A stretch of DNA of 64,000 nucleotides from Pseudomonas sp. JAI120 (GTDB lineage Bacteria > Pseudomonadota > Gammaproteobacteria > Pseudomonadales > Pseudomonadaceae). The DNA is taken from assembly GCF_014207255.1 (NCBI RefSeq), contig NZ_JACHCZ010000001.1, positions 124,001 through 188,000 of the forward strand. The letters run 5' to 3'. The position numbers and the translations under genes are program-made. The notes beneath the pieces are model-generated. The model made no database searches. It saw only the letters and a list, made by a program, of their open reading frames with translations, and was not told the origin of the DNA. This document shows, in pieces, positions 1-9,003 of this stretch. Each line of letters starts with the position of its first letter. Position 1 is the stretch's first letter.

Positions 1-775
1 CCGAGGTCAGCGGTGTGGCCATCTGCAGGTTGATCTGCGAGAGCTTCTGGCTGACCAGCGGCAGCATGGCTGCATTGGCCAAATGGAACAGGGCGCAACA
101 GATGGCGAACAGCAACAGCGGGCGGTTCGCCAGCAGCACCTTAAGCCCGGACGGCTGCTCGTGATCGGCTGCGTGGGCGGGGTCGAAGCCCCGCGCAACC
201 TCATGGTCGATAGCCTTGGCCGAGACACAACTGACCGCGACGACACTGGCCACCGCCATAAAGGCCATCAGGTAGAACACCACCACGGGCCCAAACAGAT
301 ACGCGAGGCCACCGGCGAGCAGTGCAGCCACAGCGTTGCCGGCATGGTTGAAGGTTTCATTGCGCCCGGTGCGGCGGGTAAAGGCACGTGGTCCGGTAAT
401 GCCCAGGGAAATCGCGGAGATGGCCGGAGCGAACACCGAGGCGGCCACGGCGCTGGCCGCCTGGGTCAAGGCAACGAGGCTGAATGAACTGACGAAGGGC
501 AGCAGCAGGCAACTGCCCGTCACCAGCAGGGCGGCAATGGCAATCACTGCGCGTTTGCTGTGCGTGCGGTCGATCAGTGCGCCCGCCGGGCCCTGGGTGA
601 TCAGTGCGGCGATACCCGCCAGGGTCATGACCACGCCGATACTGGCGGGGTCCCACTTGTGCACCGCCAGCAGGTAGATGGCCAGGTACGGGCCAAGGCC
701 GTCGCGCACATCCGCCAGGAAAAAATTCAGGCTGTCCAGGGACAGGGTATTACGCAGGTCGGAGGCTCTGGCCAT
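1..775 (-). CDS. MFS transporter, 3' end outside window
   Basis: This is the N-terminal 258 residues of a major facilitator superfamily transporter; the frame is still open at base 1. Translation from the ATG at 775 begins MARASDLRNTLSLDSLN and gives successive hydrophobic helices. After helix 2 there is a loop with the D-R-T-H-S-K-R motif, which corresponds to MFS motif A (G-x-L-x-D-R-x-x-R-R). A soluble central loop at about residues 180-210 separates the two halves, as usual in 12-helix MFS proteins. It is divergent from the methyltransferase gene at 931, with about 155 bases between the starts. The substrate cannot be told from the sequence; drug or metabolite efflux is the usual role. 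Confidence 0.85.
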   Translation of the reverse strand, partial: MARASDLRNTLSLDSLNFFLADVRDGLGPYLAIYLLAVHKWDPASIGVVMTLAGIAALITQGPAGALIDRTHSKRAVIAIAALLVTGSCLLLPFVSSFSLVALTQAASAVAASVFAPAISAISLGITGPRAFTRRTGRNETFNHAGNAVAALLAGGLAYLFGPVVVFYLMAFMAVASVVAVSCVSAKAIDHEVARGFDPAHAADHEQPSGLKVLLANRPLLLFAICCALFHLANAAMLPLVSQKLSQINLQMATPLTS

Positions 776-930
776 GGCGCAGTCTTCGGAAGGGGCGTTC
801 AACGGCTGAACACTCGATGGGCTAATGACCTGTGCGCTCCACATTAAGTTTCGCCCGCTCCCCCGGGGTTTTAATCCTCGCCCACTTGGCTTATTTTCTG
901 ATCCCCCCTGTAAGAATATCTGGAGACGCA

Positions 931-1743
931 ATGGACATGCCCTCAGCTCAACAAGCGATTGCCTGCAACAAGGACGCCTGGGACCAATCCGCCGACCTGC
1001 ACAAAACCACCGAGACCTGGAGCGCACTGCTTGGCGGGGTCCGCGACCCCGGTTTTTCGTGCCTGGACCCCACCATTACCGGTTTGTTGCAGGACATCGG
1101 TGTCGCCGGCAAGGACGTGGTGCAACTGTGCTGCAACAACGGTCGCGAAAGCCTGTCGCTGTTCGCCCTGGGCGCGCGCTCGGTCGTTGGCGTCGATCAG
1201 TCCAAGGCGTTTCTCCAGCAGGCGCGTGAGCTTGCCGATGTGTCGCCGCATGCTCCTGAATTCATCGAGAGCGACATCCATCACCTGCCGCAACGCTTGC
1301 ACGCGCGCTTCGATATCGCCCTGGTGACCATCGGTGTACTCGGCTGGATGCCTGATGTGGCGTTGTTCATGCGCCATGTCGCCAGCACGCTGAAGCCCGG
1401 CGGTACGCTGGTGATGTATGAAACTCATCCGTTCCTGGAGGTGTTCGATCCCAAGGCGCAAAACCCGCTGCTGCCTGCCAGTTCATATTTCCAGCGTGAG
1501 CCTTTTGTGTTGCAGGAGTCGATTGTCTACGAAGGCCAGGGCGACGTGGCTGGACCGACCTCCTATTGGTATGTGCACACCTTGGGGGATGTCGTGAGCG
1601 CAGCGATTGGCGCCGACTTGCAGATCAGCCATCTGCAGGAGTACGCCCACTCCAACCGTGAAGAGCTGTACGACCAGTACGAGCACCAACCTGCTCAGTT
1701 GCCCTTGTGCTTTACCCTGACTGCCACCCGGCAGCGAGTCTGA
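931..1743 (+). CDS. class I SAM-dependent methyltransferase
   Basis: A 270-residue protein with a Rossmann-fold methyltransferase core. Motif I lies at residues 64-75 and reads V-Q-L-C-C-N-N-G-R-E-S, an unusual form of the glycine-rich SAM loop. It is followed by an acidic strand end (V-V-G-V-D-Q-S) that would hold the SAM ribose, and later by a motif with L-K-P-G-G-T-L-V-M. I chose ATG 931 because a GGAG ribosome site lies just upstream (TCTGGAGACGCA); an upstream GTG at 832 in the same frame has no such support. The substrate is unknown. It is transcribed away from the MFS gene and has no partner downstream on its strand. Confidence 0.8.
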   Translation: MDMPSAQQAIACNKDAWDQSADLHKTTETWSALLGGVRDPGFSCLDPTITGLLQDIGVAGKDVVQLCCNNGRESLSLFALGARSVVGVDQSKAFLQQARELADVSPHAPEFIESDIHHLPQRLHARFDIALVTIGVLGWMPDVALFMRHVASTLKPGGTLVMYETHPFLEVFDPKAQNPLLPASSYFQREPFVLQESIVYEGQGDVAGPTSYWYVHTLGDVVSAAIGADLQISHLQEYAHSNREELYDQYEHQPAQLPLCFTLTATRQRV

Positions 1744-1759
1744 GTGGGATTGTCCAGAC

Positions 1760-1788
1760 AAAAAAAAGCCCGCGAGGAGAGGCGGGCC
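1760..1788 (-). terminator. rho-independent terminator, leftward
   Basis: Read on the minus strand, this is a stem of GCCCGC pairing with GCGGGC (1768-1773 with 1782-1787, loop of 8) followed by a run of seven or eight T. It points leftward and therefore serves the small gene that ends at 1881. The methyltransferase ending at 1743 lies beyond it on the other strand. Confidence 0.75.
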
Positions 1789-1880
1789 AAGGGATTCACT
1801 GGAGTAGGTAGGTTTCACCCTATAAGACTGGAAGTGAAGGCTTTGTGAAAACGTTGTCGCAAATTCGGATGGCGTACGGC

Positions 1881-2267
1881 TCAGGAGCTCCGTATGAAAC
1901 TGCGCATGGTTTGGCCTGCGCTCGTCTTGAATGAGAGGGGCCTGGGCATACCTTCATCCGCGGCAATGAACACAAATGTATTGCCTTCGAGGCGATAGCT
2001 GGCGGGCAAGTGCTTGCCGGCGTCATCGCCGATGGCGTCCACCCAGGTGATGCTCTTGGGAACGGTAGAGCTGTCCAGGAAAAATCGGCCAGCCAACAAC
2101 ACCTCGCCACTGACGGTCTTGACCTCGAAACGGTCGCCGGCAATCGTGGTAATTGCACCTGGAGCGCTGTGGGCATCTACGGGATTGAGCACGCCACTGT
2201 CTTCGAGTGAGGTTTGCTCCCAGGTGCCTTGAAGGGCTAGAACATCCGGGTCTGAAAGGGATGACAT
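1881..2267 (-). CDS. small conserved protein, TIGR03067-like
   Basis: A 128-residue protein with no signal peptide or membrane helix. The opening (L-Q-G-T-W-E-Q-T-S) and the later stretch with R-F-F-L-D-S-S, P-K-S-I-T-W-V and Y-R-L-E-G-N-T-F-V-F resemble the beta-rich family TIGR03067, whose function is unknown. The start at 2267 is the only in-frame ATG near the upstream AT-rich region. It has no co-transcribed neighbour: a leftward terminator lies downstream and a long AT-rich intergenic region lies upstream. The family call rests on memory of the W-x-x-x-S and D-P-x-x-x-P patterns and is moderate. Confidence 0.6.
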   Translation of the reverse strand: MSSLSDPDVLALQGTWEQTSLEDSGVLNPVDAHSAPGAITTIAGDRFEVKTVSGEVLLAGRFFLDSSTVPKSITWVDAIGDDAGKHLPASYRLEGNTFVFIAADEGMPRPLSFKTSAGQTMRSFIRSS

Positions 2268-2660
2268 AAAAATTCCTTTTGCTGAAAAATTAGTTTCCGG
2301 TCGTTCTGAACAAAGCGGTGTTTTCTTTATCTAAAGCGAAAGTTTATGTAGGAACTATCCTATTTTTTATTTTTTTGTAATTTTGCGTTTACCGGCAGGC
2401 AATTTGCGTTACTTTGCCTGCCTGTCGGGTAACGTCTCGTAACGAATCGTCTTTACTCAAGGTGGGTGCCACATACAACAGTCGTGTAACCGAAATGAAA
2501 CCTCCCGCTGCTTAAGTGTGAGGGTTAAGTTAAATGGATGGCCTTTTGATGGCGTAGTGCCGCATTCGTGGTATGCCGGGAAGCTGCCCCCTGTTTATTC
2601 GTTGTTAGTCCGATCTGTGTGTTTGGGCGCCGGATTCCAACTCATCAGAGTGTACGAACT
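2268..2660. other. AT-rich intergenic region between divergent genes
   Basis: About 390 bases without a convincing gene, clearly richer in A and T than its flanks, especially 2290-2400. It must hold the promoters for the leftward TIGR03067-like gene and the rightward wzz-like gene. I could not identify a specific operator. An open frame entering from a GTG at 2568 joins the wzz-like frame, but it lacks the expected N-terminal sequence of the family. Confidence 0.5.
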
Positions 2661-3968
2661 TTGAACAATACCCCCCTGCGTCATCAACATTTGGTATCGG
2701 ACGAAATTGATCTCCTCGAACTGTTTCACGGAATATGGAAGCAAAAAAAACTGGTAATCGGTTGCACGATTCTGGCGGGTATTCTGGGGGTAGGCTATGC
2801 GTTTCTTGCACCCAGGGTTTACCAGGTCAGCAGTGTGCTACGGCCAGCGGCGATCAATGAGTTGGATGCTCTTAACCGTTCCGAAGTCTACAGGTTGCCG
2901 CCAGCCGAGGCCTTGGCCAAGGTCGGTGCGCAGTTGGACTCCTATGAGGTCCGGCTGGGTTTTTTCAGGGCTAATCCTGCACTGTTCGAAGCCTTCCAAC
3001 GCCCAGGGCAAAGCCTGGAGCAGAGCTTTGAAGCGTTCAACCAGAACTCCATCAACCTGGTGATGCCTGATCCGAAGAGGCCCGATGAGGCCAGTTCCTA
3101 TCTGCGCCTGGAAATGCAGTACCCCAAGGGAATTGACGGCGCGGCCATTCTCAACGGCTTCGTCGACTACGCCATTGCGCAGGAGCGCAACCAGGTGGCG
3201 TCCGACCTCAAGGTGATCGTTAATAACCGCCTTAACGAACTCAAGGGCAAGATCGATGCTGCGCGTACCAACTACGAGGCGGATAAAGCGGCGAAGACCG
3301 CCATGTTGCTGGAGGCTGACGAAGTCAAACGCGCTAGCTTGCAGGACGAGCTCAAGGCCTTGCGGTTGCAGATGAAAATGGAACGCACCAACCGCTTGGC
3401 CGAACTGGCCGAGGCGATCTCGATTGCCAAGTCCATTGGCATCAAGAACCCCACCACTCCCTCTGCCCTGGATCGGAATGGACCTCGTGGCTCGAACCAG
3501 GTGACGAGTATTGTCTTGACCAATCAGCCGATTCCTTTGTATTTCATGGGCACCGAAGTGCTGGAGGCGGAAAGGGCTGCGCTGCAACAGCGTACCAACG
3601 ATGATTTCACCAACAGCAGGGTGGCCGAGATCGGCAAGGAACTTCGCATGCTCGACGTCAACCGCGAAGTCGAAATACTCAACGGCCGCAAGAACGAAGA
3701 TATGTTCCTGCAGGACGTAGAGCCCCTGCGGGCGGAAGAGGCTCGGTTGCGCGGACTGAATATCGACATGAGCATGCTGAAACTGGTCACCGTGGATCGC
3801 CAGGCACTGGAACCGCTGAGTCCGATAAAGCCAAGGGTGGGCGCGATCATCGCAATCAGTTTCGTGGGCGGGCTGGTGCTGGGAATATTCTTGGCATTAA
3901 TTCGACATTTTGTGCAAGCACGGCGTAACCGTGCCGTGTTCGACGATCGCCGGTCGCCACACCAATAG
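2661..3968 (+). CDS. wzz: Wzz-type LPS chain-length determinant
   Basis: A polysaccharide co-polymerase of the inner membrane that sets O-antigen or exopolysaccharide chain length. From TTG 2661 the protein is 435 residues. It has a cytoplasmic N-terminal segment (D-E-I-D-L-L-E-L-F), a first membrane helix at about 28-50 (L-V-I-G-C-T-I-L-A-G-I-L-G-V), a large periplasmic coiled-coil-rich domain, and a second helix near the C terminus (A-I-I-A-I-S-F-V-G-G-L-V-L-G). Just before that helix is the proline-rich P-L-S-P-I-K-P motif typical of Wzz. The TTG start is inferred from family N termini; a GTG at 2568 would add 31 residues that look non-coding. No O-antigen cluster is visible nearby, so it is an orphan wzz near lpxO. 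Confidence 0.8.
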   Translation: MNNTPLRHQHLVSDEIDLLELFHGIWKQKKLVIGCTILAGILGVGYAFLAPRVYQVSSVLRPAAINELDALNRSEVYRLPPAEALAKVGAQLDSYEVRLGFFRANPALFEAFQRPGQSLEQSFEAFNQNSINLVMPDPKRPDEASSYLRLEMQYPKGIDGAAILNGFVDYAIAQERNQVASDLKVIVNNRLNELKGKIDAARTNYEADKAAKTAMLLEADEVKRASLQDELKALRLQMKMERTNRLAELAEAISIAKSIGIKNPTTPSALDRNGPRGSNQVTSIVLTNQPIPLYFMGTEVLEAERAALQQRTNDDFTNSRVAEIGKELRMLDVNREVEILNGRKNEDMFLQDVEPLRAEEARLRGLNIDMSMLKLVTVDRQALEPLSPIKPRVGAIIAISFVGGLVLGIFLALIRHFVQARRNRAVFDDRRSPHQ

Positions 3969-4232
3969 GTCGGGCTGAATACGGAGTGGGGTAGTTGCAC
4001 GGTCGGCCGCAGAGGCGCCAGCCCAGCACCTTCAGTAGACAGGTTTTCACAATTCTTGATTAACTTTTGGTTACAAACTGTGGCTAAATAACTGCCACGG
4101 ACCACGTATCGGGTCATTACTCAGCCGATCGCGCCAATTGTGTGAATTGTGATTTCAAACGCTGCTATCCATCCTCAGCCGTTGTGGGCGCGCAGGTGCA
4201 GCCTGTTTTCTTCTGACATGTGACGAACCCCC
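3969..4232. other. intergenic region, no gene seen
   Basis: This stretch of 264 bases between the wzz-like gene and lpxO holds no plausible coding frame. Bases 4040-4110 are AT-rich (TTGATTAACTTTTGG and CTAAATAACTG) and are the likely promoter for lpxO. A small inverted repeat, CAATT GTGTG AATTG, is present near 4136-4150, but its arms are too short to interpret. Confidence 0.4.
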
Positions 4233-5132
4233 TTGAAACTCATCATTGTTGTTCTCTATGTGGCCTCCATTGCGTATGTACACCTGCGTGGTCGGGTGCG
4301 ACATAAGCTGGGCCGCCAACTCAGTGATCATTCGACCTTCCTGGCGCCGATCAACTGCTTGCTTTACCTATGCTCCAAGCTACCCGGTCGTCCCTACCTG
4401 TCACCCAGTGATTTTCCTGACTTGAGCCCGCTGCAGGCGCATTGGAAGGAGATTCGCGAGGAGGGCCTGAGCCTGATGCGCGCGGGTGAAATCAAGCGTT
4501 CCGACCAGTACAACGATGTGGGCTTCAATTCGTTCTTCAAGTCTGGCTGGAAGCGCTTTTACCTGAAATGGTACGGCGAAAGCCATCCTTCGGCGATGAA
4601 GCTGTGCCCGCGTACCACCGAGCTGCTGCAGGGCATAGGCTCGATCAAGGCGGCGATGTTCGCCGAGTTGCCACCGGGCTCCAAGCTGGTGCGCCACCGT
4701 GACCCTTACGCCGGCTCGTACCGTTATCACCTGGGTCTGGTTACCCCGAATGATCCGGGCTGCTATATCAATGTGGACGGCGAGCACTACTACTGGCGTG
4801 ACGGTGAGCCGGTGATGTTCGATGAGACCTACATCCACTACGCCGAAAACACCACGCAGCAGAACCGCATCATCCTGTTCTGCGATATCGAGCGGCCGAT
4901 GAAATATCGCTGGGCTGCAGCGTTCAATCGTTGGTTCAGCCGCAACGTCATGGCCGCCGCCGGCTCGCCCAACGATGCAGGCGACAAGACCGGCGGGCTC
5001 AACCGCGCCTTTACCCGACTGTACAAAATTCGCTTGCGTGGCAAAAAGCTGAAAAAACGCGACCGCACGCGTTACTACCTGGAAAAATGGGCGATCTTCG
5101 CCGCATTGGCGCTCATATTTGTGCTGATTTGA
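4233..5132 (+). CDS. lpxO: LpxO-type lipid A 2-hydroxylase
   Basis: A 299-residue Fe(II)/2-oxoglutarate dioxygenase of the aspartyl/asparaginyl beta-hydroxylase family. LpxO adds a 2-hydroxyl group to a secondary acyl chain of lipid A at the cytoplasmic face of the inner membrane. The iron triad H-x-D...H is visible as H155-R-D157 and H202 (Y-I-H-Y-A-E-N). R212 (N-R-I-I-L-F-C) is the expected 2-oxoglutarate ligand. There is an N-terminal hydrophobic helix (residues 2-17) and a second at the extreme C terminus (about 285-299). The start is TTG at 4233, which gives the family N terminus M-K-L-I-I. It ends 18 bases before the convergent ligD stop. Confidence 0.88.
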   Translation: MKLIIVVLYVASIAYVHLRGRVRHKLGRQLSDHSTFLAPINCLLYLCSKLPGRPYLSPSDFPDLSPLQAHWKEIREEGLSLMRAGEIKRSDQYNDVGFNSFFKSGWKRFYLKWYGESHPSAMKLCPRTTELLQGIGSIKAAMFAELPPGSKLVRHRDPYAGSYRYHLGLVTPNDPGCYINVDGEHYYWRDGEPVMFDETYIHYAENTTQQNRIILFCDIERPMKYRWAAAFNRWFSRNVMAAAGSPNDAGDKTGGLNRAFTRLYKIRLRGKKLKKRDRTRYYLEKWAIFAALALIFVLI

Positions 5133-5150
5133 GGCCAACCTGGGCGTAAG

Positions 5151-7628
5151 TCACTCCGGTGGCGTCGCGCCCAGCTTGTCCCACATCTTCTTGCTGATTT
5201 TCTGCCGATTGGCATAACCGGCCCATGGGTCAACCTTCAGCCCCTGCAAGCGTTGGTGCAGGTTGGCCACGGTCCATTGCTGGGCGCCACGCAACCCCTT
5301 CAATTCCTCGCGACTGACCGGTACCGATACTGGCAGCCCTGGGCGTGCGCGCACCGAATAGGCCGCTACCGTACTGGCGCCGCGTGCATTGCGCAGGTAA
5401 TCGACAAAGATCTTACCCACGCGGTTTTTCGGCCCGGAGGTGGCGGTAAAGCGCTCGGGCAGTTGCTCGGTCATGAATTGGGCAATGGCCTTGGCAAAGG
5501 CCTTTACGGCGTCCCAGCTATCCCGGCGTGCCAGCGGTATGACCAGGTGCACGCCTTTGCCACCGCTGGTCTTGACGAACGCTTCCAGCCCCAGCTCGTC
5601 GAGTACCGACAACGTGAGCTGCGCGGCTTCCAGCATGGTTTTCCAGGGCAGCGCCGGGTCCGGGTCGAGGTCGAGCACAAACAGGTCCGGGGTTTCGATT
5701 TTGTCCGAGGTGGCGCCCCAGGTATGCAATTCGATGGTGCCCATTTGCACGGCCCCGATCAGGGCTTTCGTCGTGTCGATCTCCATCAGGCGCGCATGGC
5801 CTGGGTCCAGTGCCGGGTCCAGTTGCTTGATATTGGGAATGGCGAGGCGTTCCGAGTGCTTCTGGAAAAACTGCTCACCCTCGATGCCTTCCGGAGCCCT
5901 GAGCAGGGACACGGGGCGATGGCGCAGGAAAGGCAGGATCCACTCGCTGATGCCCTCGTAGAACTGCGCCAGTTGCTGTTTTTGCGTGCCGCTCTGCGGG
6001 TCGATGACACGCTCGGGGTGAGTGATGTTTACGCCGCCGCGTGGCTTAGCGGCTTTCACCGCTTTGAGGGAGTTTGCCGCGCGCGGCTGTTCATGGATGA
6101 TCTGCGTTGCTGGCTTGTCGGTACGCAACCCCACGAAGGCTGCCTGGCGCACCACGCCTTCACGGGTCCACTCCGTAAACTGCACTTCGCCGACCAGGCG
6201 CGGTTCCACCCAGTGCACACCTCGTGCCTGGGCGCTGGTGAGGGGTTTTTCCAGGGGCGATGCGTCGCGCTCCAGCGGGGTGAGTTGTGCGTAGATGTTT
6301 TTCAATGAGGCTTGGTCGAAACCAGTGCCCACCCGCCCGGCGTAGACCAGCCCGCCATCGTCATTGACTGCCAGCAGCAGCGCGCCAAAACCGCTGCGCG
6401 ACCCCTGGGGCCGGGTGTAGCCGACAATCACGAACTCCTGGCGCAGGCGGCACTTGAGCTTGATCCAATCGGTATTTCGACTGGAGACGTAGGGGCTGCC
6501 CTTACGTTTGCCGATCACGCCTTCCAAGGCCAGGTCGCATGCACTTTCGAAGATATCGCGTTGATTGGCGGCAAACGCTTCGGAGAAACGCAGCAGTTTG
6601 CTGCGGCTACCAGACAAGGCGTCCTTGAGCGCGGCGCGACGCTCCTCCAGCGGCGCCTGGCGCTGATCGCTGCCGTTTAAAAACGGCGCGTCGAACAGGT
6701 AGTAGACAATGTCCAGGCTGCGGCCGATATCAAAGGCATTTTGCAGCGCCTGAAAGTCCGGCAGGCCGTCGCCATTGAGGCTGACCACCTCGCCATCCAG
6801 CCAGCTGTCCTTGAGCTTTAGGGCGCGCAGGGCCTTGGCCTGGCGTGGCAGGCGTTCGGTCCAGTCGTGGCCGTTACGTGTAAACAGGCGGACCTCGCCG
6901 TCGCGGATGCGGGCGAGCATGCGGTAACCATCGAACTTGATTTCGTAGTGCCAATCGCCTTCTGGCGCGCGGTCTACCAGGGTTGCCAATTGCGGTGCGA
7001 ATTGCTCGGGGAGGGCTGTCGCCTGCTTCTGTGGTTTGGCGCGAGGCTTGGCCTTGGGTTTACCGATGGATGCATCACTGAGGACGCTCTTTGGCTGGGC
7101 CTCCACAATGTCATAGTCGGCCGCAGAGCGGGCCTGTTGGTCGTGTTCCTTGATCAGCAGCCACTGCTCCTTGTCGCCGCTGCCCTTGAGGCGCGTACGC
7201 ACCAGCGCCCAGTCACCCGAGAGCTTCTCACCGACCAGGGTAAATTTGAGTTTGCCGGCGGCGTAGGCCTTGTGCGGGTCGTCATGGGGTTGCCAGATGC
7301 CGCGGTCCCACACGATCACGTCGCCGGCGCCGTACTGGCCGGCCGGGATGCTGCCCTCGAAACCGCCATAACTGAGGGGGTGATCTTCAACATGCACCGC
7401 CAGGCGTTTCTGGCTCGGGTCCAGGCTCGGTCCCTTGGGCACTGCCCAACTGAGCAGCACGCCGTCGAGTTCCAGGCGGAAGTCATAGTGCAGGTTGCGC
7501 GCATCGTGCTTCTGGATCACGAAGCTCAGGGCCGAAGCCTCGCGCTTTCGACCTGCTGCGCTGCCTGATGGCTCAGCGGTGACCTCGAAATCGCGCTTGC
7601 GGTTGTATTCGCTCAGGGGCTTTGCCAT
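5151..7628 (-). CDS. ligD: DNA ligase D (NHEJ), PE-LIG-POL
   Basis: Multifunctional ATP-dependent DNA ligase of bacterial non-homologous end joining, 825 residues. The domains run 3'-phosphoesterase, ligase, polymerase, the order found in Pseudomonas. The PE domain is at about 30-160, with H41-D-A-R-N-L-H47-Y-D-F-R and H83 in V-E-D-H-P. The ligase domain is at about 205-520, with nucleotidyl-transfer lysine K231 in Y-E-I-K-F-D-G-Y-R. The primase/polymerase domain is at about 540-815, with the metal-binding L-D-L-D-P-D motif. A basic K/P/A-rich linker (about 188-205) joins PE and LIG. The start codon follows a clear GGAGAA site. It lies 24 bases after ku on the same strand, so the two form an operon. 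Confidence 0.95.
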   Translation of the reverse strand: MAKPLSEYNRKRDFEVTAEPSGSAAGRKREASALSFVIQKHDARNLHYDFRLELDGVLLSWAVPKGPSLDPSQKRLAVHVEDHPLSYGGFEGSIPAGQYGAGDVIVWDRGIWQPHDDPHKAYAAGKLKFTLVGEKLSGDWALVRTRLKGSGDKEQWLLIKEHDQQARSAADYDIVEAQPKSVLSDASIGKPKAKPRAKPQKQATALPEQFAPQLATLVDRAPEGDWHYEIKFDGYRMLARIRDGEVRLFTRNGHDWTERLPRQAKALRALKLKDSWLDGEVVSLNGDGLPDFQALQNAFDIGRSLDIVYYLFDAPFLNGSDQRQAPLEERRAALKDALSGSRSKLLRFSEAFAANQRDIFESACDLALEGVIGKRKGSPYVSSRNTDWIKLKCRLRQEFVIVGYTRPQGSRSGFGALLLAVNDDGGLVYAGRVGTGFDQASLKNIYAQLTPLERDASPLEKPLTSAQARGVHWVEPRLVGEVQFTEWTREGVVRQAAFVGLRTDKPATQIIHEQPRAANSLKAVKAAKPRGGVNITHPERVIDPQSGTQKQQLAQFYEGISEWILPFLRHRPVSLLRAPEGIEGEQFFQKHSERLAIPNIKQLDPALDPGHARLMEIDTTKALIGAVQMGTIELHTWGATSDKIETPDLFVLDLDPDPALPWKTMLEAAQLTLSVLDELGLEAFVKTSGGKGVHLVIPLARRDSWDAVKAFAKAIAQFMTEQLPERFTATSGPKNRVGKIFVDYLRNARGASTVAAYSVRARPGLPVSVPVSREELKGLRGAQQWTVANLHQRLQGLKVDPWAGYANRQKISKKMWDKLGATPPE

Positions 7629-7652
7629 GGAGTTCTCCGGTATATGGCAGGC

Positions 7653-8492
7653 TCAAGAGGCCTTTTTGCCAGCTTTTTTCGCCGCCGGTTTTTTCGTTGT
7701 TGGTTTTCCGGCCAGGCTGCGTTTGAGCAGCTCGGTCAGGTCGATCACATCGGCCGACTTGCGCTCGTCGCTGTCTTCCTGGGATTCGACGTCTTCGATC
7801 TTGCCTGCCTTGGCCTTCCTGGCCACCAGCGCCATGATCTTTTCCTGGAAACTGTCGCGATACTCCTCGGGCTGCCAGTCGGCGCTCATGTCTTCCACCA
7901 GACGCTTGGCCATGTCCAGCTCGCCCTTGGCCAGGTTGGGTTTGGTCACGTCGCTGGGGAGTTCCAGTTCATCCAGGCTGCGCACTTCAGCTGGCCAGCG
8001 CAGCATCACCAGCACCAGCGCCGACTCCAGGGGCATCAGTGCCGCCAGGTGTTGCTTGGTGTGCAACACCACATTGGCCAGGGCGACCTTGCGGGTTTTC
8101 TTCAACGTTTCGCGCAGCAGTGCGTAGACCTTGCCACCGCGTTTATCCGGGGCCAGGAAGTAAGGCGTGTCGATGTTCTGCAACGGAATTTGGTCGCTGG
8201 CGACAAACGCGATGATCTCGATGGTCTGGGTCGACTTGGGGTGGGCCGAGCGGATCTCATCTTCGCTGAGTACCACATAGCGGCCTTTCTCAAATGCCAC
8301 GCCCTTGACGATATTCTCCTTGGTGACCTCCTTGCCGGTGTTCTTGTTGATGCGCTTGTAGCCCACCGGGTCCATGCTGCGCTTGTCCAGCCAGTCGAAA
8401 TCCACGCCCTGGGCGGACGTGGCCGAGACCAGCGATACCGGAATATGAACCAGGCCAAAACTGATGGCGCCTTTCCAGATTGCCCGTGGCAT
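7653..8492 (-). CDS. ku: Ku protein (NHEJ end binding)
   Basis: A 279-residue bacterial Ku, which forms a homodimeric ring on double-strand DNA ends and recruits LigD. The N terminus M-P-R-A-I-W-K-G-A-I-S-F-G-L-V is diagnostic for the family. It is followed by the beta-barrel core with the Y-K-R-I-N-K-N-T-G-K-E-V segment. The C terminus is short, lysine- and alanine-rich (about 260-279) and matches the basic tail that helps DNA binding. The start has an AAGGA site 9 bases upstream. It is the first gene of the ku-ligD operon. The upstream region to 8676 is shared with a divergent small gene. Confidence 0.95.
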   Translation of the reverse strand: MPRAIWKGAISFGLVHIPVSLVSATSAQGVDFDWLDKRSMDPVGYKRINKNTGKEVTKENIVKGVAFEKGRYVVLSEDEIRSAHPKSTQTIEIIAFVASDQIPLQNIDTPYFLAPDKRGGKVYALLRETLKKTRKVALANVVLHTKQHLAALMPLESALVLVMLRWPAEVRSLDELELPSDVTKPNLAKGELDMAKRLVEDMSADWQPEEYRDSFQEKIMALVARKAKAGKIEDVESQEDSDERKSADVIDLTELLKRSLAGKPTTKKPAAKKAGKKAS

Positions 8493-8676
8493 ACGTGCGA
8501 TTCCTTAAGAAGAAGCTGTGTTCTGGTGACTCGACGGCTGCGTGAAAAGTTTCCCCCGGCAGATGCGCGGACAGATCGTGTTACACCTGATGAGAAACTA
8601 TTTAGTTACGAAAGCCGAACCCAGGGCGTAGCGTGGTATCGAAAGCACGTACTCCTCGCCCCAGAGAGGCTTTGTC

Positions 8677-8991
8677 ATGAAAAGCTGTGTGCGTCATCTC
8701 GCGGTGCTGGTGTTAGGCCTGACACTTGGGCCATTTGCCCATGCGCAAAACCTGCCCGGCAGAAGCGATTCCAATAACGGTCCGATCCACCGGGCCAATC
8801 CCAACAGCATGCAGGGCACCCAGCCCAATACACCGACGGTGCGTGGCATTCAGACTGTGCCGACCCCGCGTGCGCCGACCCTGGAAAACGGTGGTATCGG
8901 CAATCGCTATCCGCAACGCGATGCGACACCCAGCCGCCCGGCCACCGACACCAAAGCCCCCACCTATGATGCCAACGGCAATCGCCGGTAA
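8677..8991 (+). CDS. small exported proline-rich protein, unknown
   Basis: A 104-residue protein with a clear signal peptide (residues 1-23, M-K-S-C-V-R then a hydrophobic core ending A-H-A-Q). The mature part is about 80 residues of low-complexity sequence rich in P, N, T, R and Q, without cysteines or recognisable domains, so it is probably disordered in the periplasm. A GAGAGG site lies 7 bases before the ATG. Twelve bases separate its stop from the sugar dehydrogenase gene, so the two are likely co-transcribed. I do not recognise the family. Confidence 0.7.
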   Translation: MKSCVRHLAVLVLGLTLGPFAHAQNLPGRSDSNNGPIHRANPNSMQGTQPNTPTVRGIQTVPTPRAPTLENGGIGNRYPQRDATPSRPATDTKAPTYDANGNRR

Positions 8992-9003
8992 GGACGCTGT
9001 CTT

